From positions 3,224,001 to 3,288,000 of the forward strand of contig NZ_CP020042.1 in NCBI RefSeq assembly GCF_002028425.1: a DNA stretch of 64,000 nt, given 5' to 3'. Position 1 is the first letter of the stretch, and the number at the start of each line of letters is the position of its first letter. This DNA comes from Streptomyces katrae (lineage in GTDB: Bacteria; Actinomycetota; Actinomycetes; Streptomycetales; Streptomycetaceae). This document shows, in pieces, positions 1-9,824 of this stretch. Both the position numbers and the translations under genes were made by a program. The notes beneath the pieces were generated by a model. It made no database searches and had not been told where the DNA came from. It worked only from the letters and a program-made list of their open reading frames with translations.

Positions 1-169
1 GCTGCAGCGCCTCCGGGGCCAGCCGGCCGGTCTTGTCCACGCCCTGGCCGAGCCGGACGATGGTCATCCGGCGGTCGAGCTCGACCAGCTCCCCGGTGGC
101 CGGGTCGCAGTCGGCGACGAGGAGGCGGATGGAGTTGGTACCGCAGTCGATGCCGGCGACCCGGGTCAT
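1..169 (-). CDS. Ppx/GppA family phosphatase, N-terminal part only
   Basis: The gene runs off the left edge, leaving only its first 56 codons. The protein begins MTRVAGIDCGTNSIRLLVAD, the phosphate-1 loop of the ASKHA-fold exopolyphosphatase/guanosine pentaphosphate phosphatase family. These enzymes hydrolyse polyphosphate or pppGpp in the cytoplasm. The ATG (167-169) overlaps the stop of the upstream DUF501 gene in an ATGA, so the two are probably translationally coupled. Family identification is firm. Whether the substrate is polyP or pppGpp cannot be told from this fragment. Confidence 0.9.
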   Translation of the reverse strand, partial: MTRVAGIDCGTNSIRLLVADCDPATGELVELDRRMTIVRLGQGVDKTGRLAPEALQ

Positions 170-711
170 GCCGTCTCCCCTTCCTTCGCCTTCTCACCGC
201 ACGGGGTGACGCAGGCGCCCTTGGCCCACCACTCCGGCAGCATCGCCAGGGCCTCGTCGCCGAACGGGTTCACCCCGGGGCCGGCCGCCAGCGAGTGCCC
301 GACCAGCACGTGCAGGCACTTCACCCGGTCCGGCATGCCGCCGGCGCTCGGGAAGCCCTGGAGCACCTCGATGGCGTCGCGCCGCTGGATGTAGTCCTCG
401 TGCGCCTTGCGGTAGGCGGCGGCGAGCTCCGGGTCCTCGGCGAGGCGGGCCTGCATCTCCTTCATCACGCCGTTGGCCTCCAGCGTGCCGATCGCGGAGG
501 CCGCGCGCGGACAGGTGAGGTAGTACAGCGTCGGGAAGGGGGTGCCGTCGGGGAGGCGCGGGGCGGTCTCGACGACGTCCGGCTGGCCGCAGGGGCAGCG
601 GTGCGCGATGGCGCGCAGCCCGCGCGGGGGGCGGCCGAGCTGCTGCTCGAACGCCTCGATGTCGGCGGCGGTCGGCTCGGTCCGGTCGGTCTGGGGCGGG
701 GGCGTCTGCAT
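166..711 (-). CDS. DUF501 domain-containing protein
   Basis: This 181-residue cytoplasmic protein belongs to the actinobacterial DUF501 family. Family hallmarks visible are the N-terminal segment with QLGRPPRGLRAIAHRCPCG and a later TLYYLTCPRA stretch. These give a small set of conserved cysteines (HRCPCG, TCPRA) that could bind a metal, which is inference. No signal peptide or membrane segment is seen. The gene lies between an ftsB-like gene 80 bp upstream and ppx, which it overlaps by 4 bp. This eno-ftsB-DUF501-ppx order is typical of actinobacteria. The function is unknown. Confidence 0.9.
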   Translation of the reverse strand: MQTPPPQTDRTEPTAADIEAFEQQLGRPPRGLRAIAHRCPCGQPDVVETAPRLPDGTPFPTLYYLTCPRAASAIGTLEANGVMKEMQARLAEDPELAAAYRKAHEDYIQRRDAIEVLQGFPSAGGMPDRVKCLHVLVGHSLAAGPGVNPFGDEALAMLPEWWAKGACVTPCGEKAKEGETA

Positions 712-791
712 GCCTGGAGGAAGTCTCTTCGTTCGGTCGTACGGGGCGGCCGCCTGCGGTCGCCCCGTACGTGACGGTCGTGATGGGTGGG

Positions 792-1280
792 TCAGTCGCC
801 GGGGCGGTCGGCCTTGTCGACGCCGTCCCAGACGTTGGAGTACCAGGGGCGGTCGGATCCGCTCTGGCCGCCGCGGCGGTGCTCCGCGGCCGCGGCCCCG
901 GGGTCGGTCATGATGTAGCCGATCTCCCCCGGGCGCAGGAAGTGCAGGTGCCTGCGCGCCTGCTGCTCCGCGTAGGCGGGGTCCTGCCAGCGCGCCTTCT
1001 CGTCGCGAAGCTGCTCCAGGCGCTTGCGCGCGGTGGCGGCGGCCCGCTGCTGGTCGGCGATCTCCGAGCGCTGGGACACGTACTGGCGCATCGGGTACGC
1101 CAGGGCGACGACCAGCGTACAGAGGACGAGCACCAGCAGGGCCGCCCGGCCGGTGAGCCGGCTGCGGCGCACGACCCGGCGGGACTGCGAGCGGTAGACG
1201 TGGGCCGCGGTCCGCTCGCCGAGCTGCCGGAGCCTGGTCGCCGTGGAGAAGGTGGAGAACCGATCCCGGTTCCCGGCCAT
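792..1280 (-). CDS. FtsB/DivIC-type septum formation initiator
   Basis: This 162-residue protein has the architecture of the divisome component FtsB/DivIC. A basic N-terminal cytoplasmic tail (about 1-45) is followed by one membrane helix (about 46-63, LLVLVLCTLVVALAYPMRQY) and an extracellular coiled coil (about 68-100, with EIADQQRAAATARKRLEQL). The conserved short domain with RRHLHFLRPGEIGYI comes next. In other bacteria this family bridges FtsL and FtsQ and helps activate septal peptidoglycan synthesis. The C-terminal tail is polar and low in complexity. The gene lies after the eno terminator and leads the DUF501-ppx run. Confidence 0.9.
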   Translation of the reverse strand: MAGNRDRFSTFSTATRLRQLGERTAAHVYRSQSRRVVRRSRLTGRAALLVLVLCTLVVALAYPMRQYVSQRSEIADQQRAAATARKRLEQLRDEKARWQDPAYAEQQARRHLHFLRPGEIGYIMTDPGAAAAEHRRGGQSGSDRPWYSNVWDGVDKADRPGD

Positions 1281-1313
1281 GATCCGCCTCCCCTTGTGCG
1301 CGCGCTACGCAAT

Positions 1314-1352
1314 ACGTCCCCGCACACGGTACGGGACCGAGTGCGGGGACGT
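1314..1352 (-). terminator. Intrinsic-type hairpin after eno
   Basis: A perfect 12-bp inverted repeat (ACGTCCCCGCAC at 1314-1325 with GTGCGGGGACGT at 1341-1352) encloses a 15-nt loop. It lies just past the eno stop and before the ftsB-like start. There is no U-tract, which is usual for Streptomyces hairpin terminators. It probably separates eno from the ftsB-DUF501-ppx unit. Confidence 0.75.
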
Positions 1353-1371
1353 AGGGAGGCTAGGCGAGGAC

Positions 1372-2718
<1,347 letters not shown>

Positions 2719-2857
2719 CTAGAGCCTAACCGGCTCCGGGCGGTCGGCCAGCCGACCGCCCGGGTCCTGGGACGAAAAAGGGTCCGAATACCCGCCTTCC
2801 GGGACATAGAGCCCCGGAAAACGGGCCGGACATGCGGCGGCGCGGCGCGGACGCGAC

Positions 2858-2892
2858 GACGCCCGGCGCGCGAAGGATGCGCGCCGGGCGTC
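2858..2892 (-). terminator. Hairpin terminator after rpfA
   Basis: A 14-bp perfect GC-rich stem (left arm 2858-2871, right arm 2879-2892) with a 7-nt loop GAAGGAT lies about 50 nt past the stop of the rpfA-like gene. The position and stability fit a transcription terminator on the minus strand. Confidence 0.75.
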
Positions 2893-2939
2893 GATGCCGC
2901 GGTCCGTGCCGGGGTGCTGCTCGGGTGTTACGCGGGAAT

Positions 2940-3895
<956 letters not shown>

Positions 3896-4124
3896 GAGCC
3901 CGCGGTGGCGGGCGACTCAGAAGGTAGACAGGTCTCTCCCCGATGTTCAACGTGTGATTTTGGGGAGAAACCGGCCTACTTGCGTTCCGGGAGAGCACGT
4001 TTGCGCAGGTCGGAGCCGGGTTTGCGGAAGTTCCGGAATGAGACACGCCAGTTGTCCGGAAGAGATGCATGTCTCACTTGCCGATAACGGACATTCAGCC
4101 CGTAATGGCTGCCCGAACTACCCC

Positions 4125-5189
4125 CTATTTCTTGGTTAGATCCAGGTTCTGGCCGGGCTTGATGAGGTCCGCGTCCTTGCCGATGACCTGCTCGTTGGCC
4201 TGGTAGAGGGCGGTCCAGCCGCCCTTGAGGCCGTTGGCGTCCGCGATGGCCGCCAGGCTGTCGCCCGGCTTCACCGTGTACACGGGCTCCGCGGCGGCGG
4301 CTGACGCCGCGCCAGGGGCCGCGGGCACCTCGACCGCGGCCGGGCCGCGGTGCTTGCCGCTGCCGTCGGAGGCGCCGGCGGAGGCCGAGGGAGAGGGCGT
4401 GGCGCCCGGGGTGGCCGGGGCCGTCGGGTCGACCGGGGCGGTCGGGGTGCCGGGGGCGGTCGGATTGGCCGGGTTGCCCTGGTTGTTGGAGTTGCCCTGG
4501 TTGCCCTGGCCGTTCTGATTGCCCGGGTTGCCCGGGTTCGCCGGGGTGGTGGGCGGGACGGTGGGGCCCGTGGTCGGGGTGGGCGGCAGGGAGTAGTCCG
4601 GCTCCGGCATGACGGGCAGTCCGCTGGTGGCGCCCAGCGGGTAGTCCGGGAGTACGCCCGGGCCCGGGGTGCCGGGAGCCGGGGTGGGCGCCCCGAAGTC
4701 CGTGGAGGGCTTGTCCCGGCCGGTGGAGGGCACCGAGAAGTCGGGCCGGACCGGGGTGGGGCCGACCGGGCCGGGGATCTTGGAGGTGCCGGTGTCCACG
4801 TCGGGCTTCGGCCCGTTCTTGGACAGCCCGGCCGAGGCGGAGCACAGCGGCCACGCCTCGGGGCCCTGGGATTCCAGCACCCGCTCGGCCACCGCTATCT
4901 GCTGCGACCGGCTCGCGAGGTCGGGGCGCTCCGCGTACTCGAGTCCGCCCGCGTTCTTCCACTGCTCCAGGGTGAACTGGAGGCCGCCGTAGGCCCCGCT
5001 GCCGAAGTTGGCGCTCCACGTGCCGCCGCTCTCGCAGTCGGCGACCTTGTCCCACGTCGCGGTGTCGGCCGCGTTCGCGCCCGTGGCGGCGAGCAGCGGC
5101 AGTGCCAGCGCTGAGCCGGTGACTCCGGCGGTGACGACGATGGCGGGGACCTGACGGGGTCGTCTGTGGCGGCCGTTCCCGGGAAGCAT
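4125..5189 (-). CDS. Second Rpf/LysM secreted muralytic protein
   Basis: This 354-residue paralogue of the neighbouring rpf protein shares its layout. It has a signal peptide (about 1-41, ending GANA) and an Rpf catalytic domain with the glutamate in VADCESGGTWSANFGSGAYG. A much longer linker of about 180 residues follows, very rich in Pro, Asn and Gly, and then a C-terminal LysM (YTVKPGDSLAAIADANGL). I chose the ATG at 5189 because GAAAGG lies upstream and a twin-arginine-free signal peptide follows directly; longer in-frame extensions look non-coding. The 5' region lacks riboswitch blocks, so control differs from its neighbour. From memory, its S. coelicolor counterpart is called rpfC. Confidence 0.92.
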   Translation of the reverse strand: MLPGNGRHRRPRQVPAIVVTAGVTGSALALPLLAATGANAADTATWDKVADCESGGTWSANFGSGAYGGLQFTLEQWKNAGGLEYAERPDLASRSQQIAVAERVLESQGPEAWPLCSASAGLSKNGPKPDVDTGTSKIPGPVGPTPVRPDFSVPSTGRDKPSTDFGAPTPAPGTPGPGVLPDYPLGATSGLPVMPEPDYSLPPTPTTGPTVPPTTPANPGNPGNQNGQGNQGNSNNQGNPANPTAPGTPTAPVDPTAPATPGATPSPSASAGASDGSGKHRGPAAVEVPAAPGAASAAAAEPVYTVKPGDSLAAIADANGLKGGWTALYQANEQVIGKDADLIKPGQNLDLTKK

Positions 5190-5328
5190 GAGCCTGCACC
5201 TTTCGTATAACGGCGGGGTAACGGCAGAACCTAGCCGCCTTCGAACGGATGTCACAAGTTCGGCCGAAGACTGAATTCCGGTCAGTTCCGCCGCCCCGGG
5301 GGCCGTTGCGGGCGCCCGGGTGCGCGCC

Positions 5329-6603
5329 TCAGACGTTCGGGACTGTGAAGCGGACGGGCAGGGTGCGCAGGCCCCGCATGATGAGTCCGCCGCGCCAGCG
5401 CAGGTCCGCAGGGGGAACGGCAAGTTCCAGATCCGGCAGACGCTTCAGCAAAGTCGCGAGCGCCGTCTGGCCCTCCAGGCGGGCGAGCGGGGCGCCGAGG
5501 CAGTAGTGGATCCCGTGGCCGTATCCGAGGTGCTGATTGTCACTCCGGGAGAGGTCGAGGGTGTCCGGATCGGCGAAGCGCGCGGGGTCGCGGTCGGCCG
5601 CCGCGAGGACCACCAGCACGGGGTCGCCGGCGGCGACCTCCTGGCCGCCGAGGGTCAGCGGGCGGGTGGCGAACCGCCAGGTGGCCAGCTCCACCGGGCC
5701 GTCGTAGCGCAGCAGCTCCTCGATCCCGGTCTCCAGCAGGGCGGTCTCGCCCGCGGCGAGGGAGTCCTGGAGGAGGGCGCGCTGGCCGGGGTTCATGAAG
5801 AGGGAGTGGACGCCGTTGCCGATGAGGTTCACGGTCGTCTCGAAGCCGGCGAACAGCAGGATGAAGGCCATGGCGGTGGCCTCGGCCTCCGTCAGGTGGT
5901 CGCCGTGGTCGCTCGCCCGGATCAGGTCGGAGATGAGGTCGTTGCCCAGATCGTCCCGCTTGCGGTGGATCAGTTCCCCGAGATAGGTGCGCATCCGCTT
6001 CACCGAGCGGGCCACCCCGCCGCGCGGACCGCCGCCGTGGCGGATCATCATCCCGGCCCAGTCGCGGAAGTCGTCCTGGTCCTCGCGCGGTACGCCGAGC
6101 ATCTCGCAGATGGCGTAGATGGGGAGCGGGAAGGCGAACTCGTGGATGAGGTCCGCCTCCCCCTTCTGCTCGAACCCGTCGATGAGGCGGTCGGTCAGCT
6201 CCTGCACCCGGGGGGTGAACTCCGCGACGCGGCGCGGGGTGAACGCCTTCGACACCAGCCGGCGCAGCCGGGTGTGGTCCGGCGGGTCGATGTTGAGCAG
6301 GTGGGTCATCAGCTCCGCCTTGCGCTCCCCGGGGATCCCCGTCTTGCCCTTGGCGTGGGCGGGCTCCGCGTGGTGCGCCGGGTTCTTGCTCAGCCGCTGG
6401 TCGGCGAGGGCCTGGCGGGCGTCCGCGTACCGGGTCACCAGCCAGGCCTCGACCCCGCTGGGGAGCGTGGCCCGGTGCACGGGCGCGTGCTCGCGCAGCC
6501 AGGCGTAGGCGGGGTAGGGGTCGGTGGCGAACTCCCAGTCGAAGAGGGTCGGCGCCGCCGGGACGGCGGGGGCGGGCGGGGTGTCGGGGGTCTGCTCGTG
6601 CAC
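5329..6603 (-). CDS. Cytochrome P450
   Basis: This is a bacterial class I P450 of about 424 residues. The I-helix oxygen-activation motif is in LLFAGFETT, the K-helix ExxR is in ELLRYDGPVELATWRF, and the haem-binding loop is GYGHGIHYCLGAPLAR with the axial cysteine. It is soluble and needs ferredoxin and ferredoxin reductase; neither is adjacent. The best relatives by motif are Streptomyces CYP105/107-type hydroxylases, but the substrate is unknown. The start is uncertain: GTG at 6603 gives a typical N-terminus, while ATG at 6636 adds 11 unlikely residues. The gene is divergent from the flavohemoglobin. Confidence 0.93.
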   Translation of the reverse strand: MHEQTPDTPPAPAVPAAPTLFDWEFATDPYPAYAWLREHAPVHRATLPSGVEAWLVTRYADARQALADQRLSKNPAHHAEPAHAKGKTGIPGERKAELMTHLLNIDPPDHTRLRRLVSKAFTPRRVAEFTPRVQELTDRLIDGFEQKGEADLIHEFAFPLPIYAICEMLGVPREDQDDFRDWAGMMIRHGGGPRGGVARSVKRMRTYLGELIHRKRDDLGNDLISDLIRASDHGDHLTEAEATAMAFILLFAGFETTVNLIGNGVHSLFMNPGQRALLQDSLAAGETALLETGIEELLRYDGPVELATWRFATRPLTLGGQEVAAGDPVLVVLAAADRDPARFADPDTLDLSRSDNQHLGYGHGIHYCLGAPLARLEGQTALATLLKRLPDLELAVPPADLRWRGGLIMRGLRTLPVRFTVPNV

Positions 6604-6718
6604 CCGTCGACGGTATCCCGGCCCGCTACCGGTCATCCTTTATGGGCGGTTCGCCGCGGCTGTCCGTGGATCGCCCCTCACTTGACGGCGGCTTGTCGGA
6701 CATTCCTACTTCGGTCCT

Positions 6719-7927
6719 GTGGACGTGAGGATCTTGAAGAGCAGTTTCGCGGTGGTGGAGAGACGGGCCGAGCACACGGTCAAGTTCTTCTACTCCCACC
6801 TGTTCTGGCACAACCCCGGGATCCGCCGGCTGTTCCCGGACTCCGCCGAGGACATGGAGCGCCAGCGCGACCGGCTCTTCGCCGCCCTCACCCATGTCGT
6901 CTCCCGCCTGGAGGACGACAGCCTCCTCCCCTATCTCCACGACCTCGGCCGCGACCACCGCAAGTTCCTGGTCGGACCCGAGCACTACGCCGCCGTCGGC
7001 GCCAGCCTGCTCGCCGCCCTCGCCGCGACCTCGGGCGCGGCCTGGACCCCCGACGCCGAGAAGGCCTGGGGCGAGGCCTACCAGCTGATGGCCGACGCGA
7101 TGACGGCCGGCGCCGCCGCGAGCGAGGACCCGCCCTGGTGGGACGCCGAGGTCGTGCGCCACCTGCGCTACGGGCAGGACATCGCGGTCCTGACCCTGGC
7201 ACCGCACGCCCCGCTGCCCTACCGGCCCGGCCAGTACGTCAGCGTGAGCAGCGGGCGGGTCCCGTCCGTCTGGCGCACGTACTCCCTCGCCAACGCACCC
7301 CGCGCCGACCACACCGTCGACCTGCACGTCAGCCGGATCGAGGGCGGCCGCCTCAGCACCGCCCTGGTCCGCGAGATCCGGCCCGGCGAGCCGCTGCGGC
7401 TCAGCGCCCCGGGCGGGAGGCTGACCCTGCGCCGCGCGGACCGGCCCGTCACCTTCATCGCCGCGGGCACCGGGTGGGCGCCCGTGCGGGCCATGCTGGA
7501 GGAGCTCGCGGACCACCCTCCCGATCGAGACGTACGGCTCTTCCTGGCCGCCCGGGACGCCGCGCACCTCTACGACCGGCCCTGGATCGACGCCTACGCC
7601 GCCGCCTTCCGCCGGCTCGGCGTCACCTACATCACCCCCGCCCCCGGGCAGCACCGCGACCAGGCCACCGCCCGGCTGGCGACCGCCCTCGGCCACCGCG
7701 CCCTGTGGCCCGAGCAGGACGTCTACCTGAGCGGGCCGCCCGTGTTCATGGAGGAGACCGCCCTCCTCCTGGAGGAGCTCGGCGCCCGCCCCGACCGCCT
7801 CTTCCACGACGCCGTCCCCGTCCCCGGCTCCGCCCGCGGCGGGCGCCCCCTGGGCTTCGGGGAGTGGTTCCTGCACCGCCCGGCCCCGCACTGGCACGAC
7901 CCGTCGGCCCGCGCCCCGGGCGACTGA
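6719..7927 (+). CDS. Flavohemoglobin-like globin/FAD/NAD(P)H oxidoreductase
   Basis: This 402-residue protein joins an N-terminal globin (about 1-135) to a ferredoxin-reductase module (about 145-390). The likely proximal histidine is in LGRDHRKFLVGPEHYAAVG, matching the F helix of flavohemoglobins. The FAD-binding RxYS motif is WRTYSLAN, and the NAD(P)H loop is AAGTGWAPVRAM. The family typically detoxifies nitric oxide to nitrate or reduces oxygen. The GTG start has no evident Shine-Dalgarno, so a leaderless or alternative start (GTG at 6725) is possible. The gene is divergent from a P450 about 115 bp away and convergent with mazG. Confidence 0.92.
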   Translation: MDVRILKSSFAVVERRAEHTVKFFYSHLFWHNPGIRRLFPDSAEDMERQRDRLFAALTHVVSRLEDDSLLPYLHDLGRDHRKFLVGPEHYAAVGASLLAALAATSGAAWTPDAEKAWGEAYQLMADAMTAGAAASEDPPWWDAEVVRHLRYGQDIAVLTLAPHAPLPYRPGQYVSVSSGRVPSVWRTYSLANAPRADHTVDLHVSRIEGGRLSTALVREIRPGEPLRLSAPGGRLTLRRADRPVTFIAAGTGWAPVRAMLEELADHPPDRDVRLFLAARDAAHLYDRPWIDAYAAAFRRLGVTYITPAPGQHRDQATARLATALGHRALWPEQDVYLSGPPVFMEETALLLEELGARPDRLFHDAVPVPGSARGGRPLGFGEWFLHRPAPHWHDPSARAPGD

Positions 7928-7954
7928 CGCCCCCTGAGGGCTGAACCGCCCGGG

Positions 7955-8992
7955 CTAGGCGACGCCCTCCGCCGCGCGGATGGCGTCGCGGTAGGCGCGG
8001 GCCGCCGCGCGCAGTGCCGTTTCGGGGTCGGTGCCCGCCGCCTCGGCGCGGGCCGCCAGTTCCAGCAGTTCGTAGCCGATGCCCTCGCCCCGGGGCAGCT
8101 CTACCGGGACCCCGCCCGCGCGGGCCCGGCCGGCCAGCTTCGCCGCGAGCGCGAGCCCGGGCTGGGCCAGGGGGATGCCGTCGGTGACCGACTCCCGCTG
8201 CTTCTCGACCGCCTTGGTGGCCTGCCAGTGGGCGCTGACGTCCTCCGGGGACTCGGCCGTGGCGTCCCCGAAGACATGGGGGTGGCGCCGGATCAGCTTG
8301 TCGACCAGGTCACCGGCGACGTCGTCGATGGAGAACGCCTCCGCCTCCCCGGCGTCCTGCGCGCCCTCCTCGGCGATGCGCGCGTGGAAGACCACCTGGA
8401 GCAGGACGTCGCCGAGCTCCTCGCGCAGTGCGTCCCGGTCGCCGTCCTCGATCGCCTCGACCAGCTCGTACGCCTCCTCGATGGCGTACTTCACCAGCCC
8501 CTCGTGGGTCTGCCGCGACGTCCACGGGCACGCCCGGCGCACCCGGTCCATCACCTGCACCAGGTCGAGCAGCCGCGCGCCCGGCAGGTCGTACGACCCC
8601 GGCAGCAGCTCCAGGTCCGGCATGGCCACCCGGCCCGAGCCGGCCAGCCGCGCCAGTCCGTCCGTCAGCCGCTGGTCGCCCTCACCGGCCGGGATCACCA
8701 CGATGGTGCGGCCCCCGGCGCAGGCATCGACGAGAGCGTGTGCGTCGGGGGCCTCGTGCGCCACGACCACCCCCGCTTCCCGCAGGTACGGGAGCTGCGG
8801 GTGGCCCGGGTCCGCGCACAGCACCCGGTCCGCGGCGTGCAGGACCTGCCAGGCCGGCCAGGACAGCAGCCCGGGGGCCACCCGGTGGCTGGCGGTCAGC
8901 AGGACGATCCGCCCGGCGTCCGCAGGGGAGGCGGGGGCGACGGCGGGAGCGGGGGCGACGGCGGAGGCGGGTTCGGCGGTGTGGTCGGTCAC
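7955..8992 (-). CDS. mazG: MazG family nucleoside triphosphate pyrophosphohydrolase
   Basis: This 345-residue protein has a central MazG domain (about 165-290). It shows the EEAYELVEAIEDGDRDALREELGD pattern (EExxE then ExxD) that binds Mg2+ and hydrolyses NTPs to NMP and pyrophosphate. The first 150 residues resemble a degenerate methylase-like N-terminal region without an obvious SAM loop. Pro/Ala-rich ends flank the protein. It lies 28 bp downstream of the SurA_N lipoprotein gene on the same strand, so the two are probably cotranscribed. The likely role is cleansing abnormal nucleotides or lowering stress alarmones, by family analogy. Confidence 0.92.
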   Translation of the reverse strand: MTDHTAEPASAVAPAPAVAPASPADAGRIVLLTASHRVAPGLLSWPAWQVLHAADRVLCADPGHPQLPYLREAGVVVAHEAPDAHALVDACAGGRTIVVIPAGEGDQRLTDGLARLAGSGRVAMPDLELLPGSYDLPGARLLDLVQVMDRVRRACPWTSRQTHEGLVKYAIEEAYELVEAIEDGDRDALREELGDVLLQVVFHARIAEEGAQDAGEAEAFSIDDVAGDLVDKLIRRHPHVFGDATAESPEDVSAHWQATKAVEKQRESVTDGIPLAQPGLALAAKLAGRARAGGVPVELPRGEGIGYELLELAARAEAAGTDPETALRAAARAYRDAIRAAEGVA

Positions 8993-9020
8993 CCTCCGAA
9001 CCTACCTCCGTCCCCGGGTG

Positions 9021-9647
9021 TCAGGCTCCGGCGGGGGCCGCCTGCTCGGGCATCGTCTTCTGCGTGATCCACGGGGTCTGCTGGTCACCGAGGAGGATCT
9101 GCTTCTCGTCCCAGCGCCCGTAGCGCGGGTTGACCTCGATGTGCAGCTCCTTCGCCGCCTCCCCGAGCTTCACGAGCGCCTTGTCCTGGCTGCCGTAGTG
9201 CGCGAACAGCTTGTCGCGCAGCAGCTTGAACCGGGTGTCGGCGTCGATCTGGTCCGGGGCCAGCTGCGCCTGCTCCAGAGCGGCCGCGGCCAGCGCCTTC
9301 TCCCCGCCGACCTGCTGGAGCTGCGCCTTGCGGACGTCCTCGATCTCCTTGGGGCTCACGCTCAGCCCGGCGTCGTCCGCCGCCCGCTCCAGGACGGCGG
9401 TCTGGATCATCTTGTTGAGCTTGAGCCGCTCGAGTCCGGCGGTGGCCCCGATCAGCCGCGCCCCCTGCTCGGACCGGTTCTGCGCGGTGCGCACGTCGTT
9501 GACCTGTGCCTGGAGCGCGGACGTGGTGATGCGCTCGCCGCCGACGACGGCCGCGGTACCGGGACGGGTCCCGCCCGAGCAGGCGGCCAGCAAGGGGGCC
9601 GCCGCGAGCAGGGCGACGGATACGGAGAGCGCTGTGCGACGGTGCAA
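9021..9647 (-). CDS. SurA N-terminal domain lipoprotein
   Basis: This exported lipoprotein of 208 residues has a basic n-region, a hydrophobic core and a lipobox in PLLAACSGG. A SurA_N-type chaperone domain follows (VVGGERITTSALQAQVNDVR ... GLERLKLNKMIQTAVLERAA). No parvulin PPIase domain is present. I chose a TTG start at 9647 because GGAGG sits exactly 5 nt upstream and the signal peptide begins there; no ATG or GTG gives a sensible start. It probably acts at the outer face of the membrane in protein folding, which is inferred from the family. It is upstream of mazG with a 28-bp gap. Confidence 0.88.
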   Translation of the reverse strand: MHRRTALSVSVALLAAAPLLAACSGGTRPGTAAVVGGERITTSALQAQVNDVRTAQNRSEQGARLIGATAGLERLKLNKMIQTAVLERAADDAGLSVSPKEIEDVRKAQLQQVGGEKALAAAALEQAQLAPDQIDADTRFKLLRDKLFAHYGSQDKALVKLGEAAKELHIEVNPRYGRWDEKQILLGDQQTPWITQKTMPEQAAPAGA

Positions 9648-9824
9648 AGGAGCCTCCAGGGCCGGGAGATTGTGCGTCGGTGCACAAGGCCGTGCGGTGA
9701 TCGATGGTATGCAGTCGAAGTGGCCCGAGCCACCTGTTCGACCAACGATTCCCGGGGTGTCGAAGGTGCGAATTAACCCCCCGGCTACCGCGGAGCCGGA
9801 CGTTCCTGCGAAGGTCGGCTCACC

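Noticed and set aside
5190..5330. Second ydaO riboswitch upstream of the other rpf gene
   Set aside because: The conserved blocks (GGGGGAACC, GGGGTGAA, CCCGAACC) are absent there.
5320..7944. Very long plus-strand reading frame across the P450 and flavohemoglobin
   Set aside because: It is antisense to the P450 and out of frame with the flavohemoglobin; composition is Arg/Pro-rich and typical of GC-rich shadow frames.
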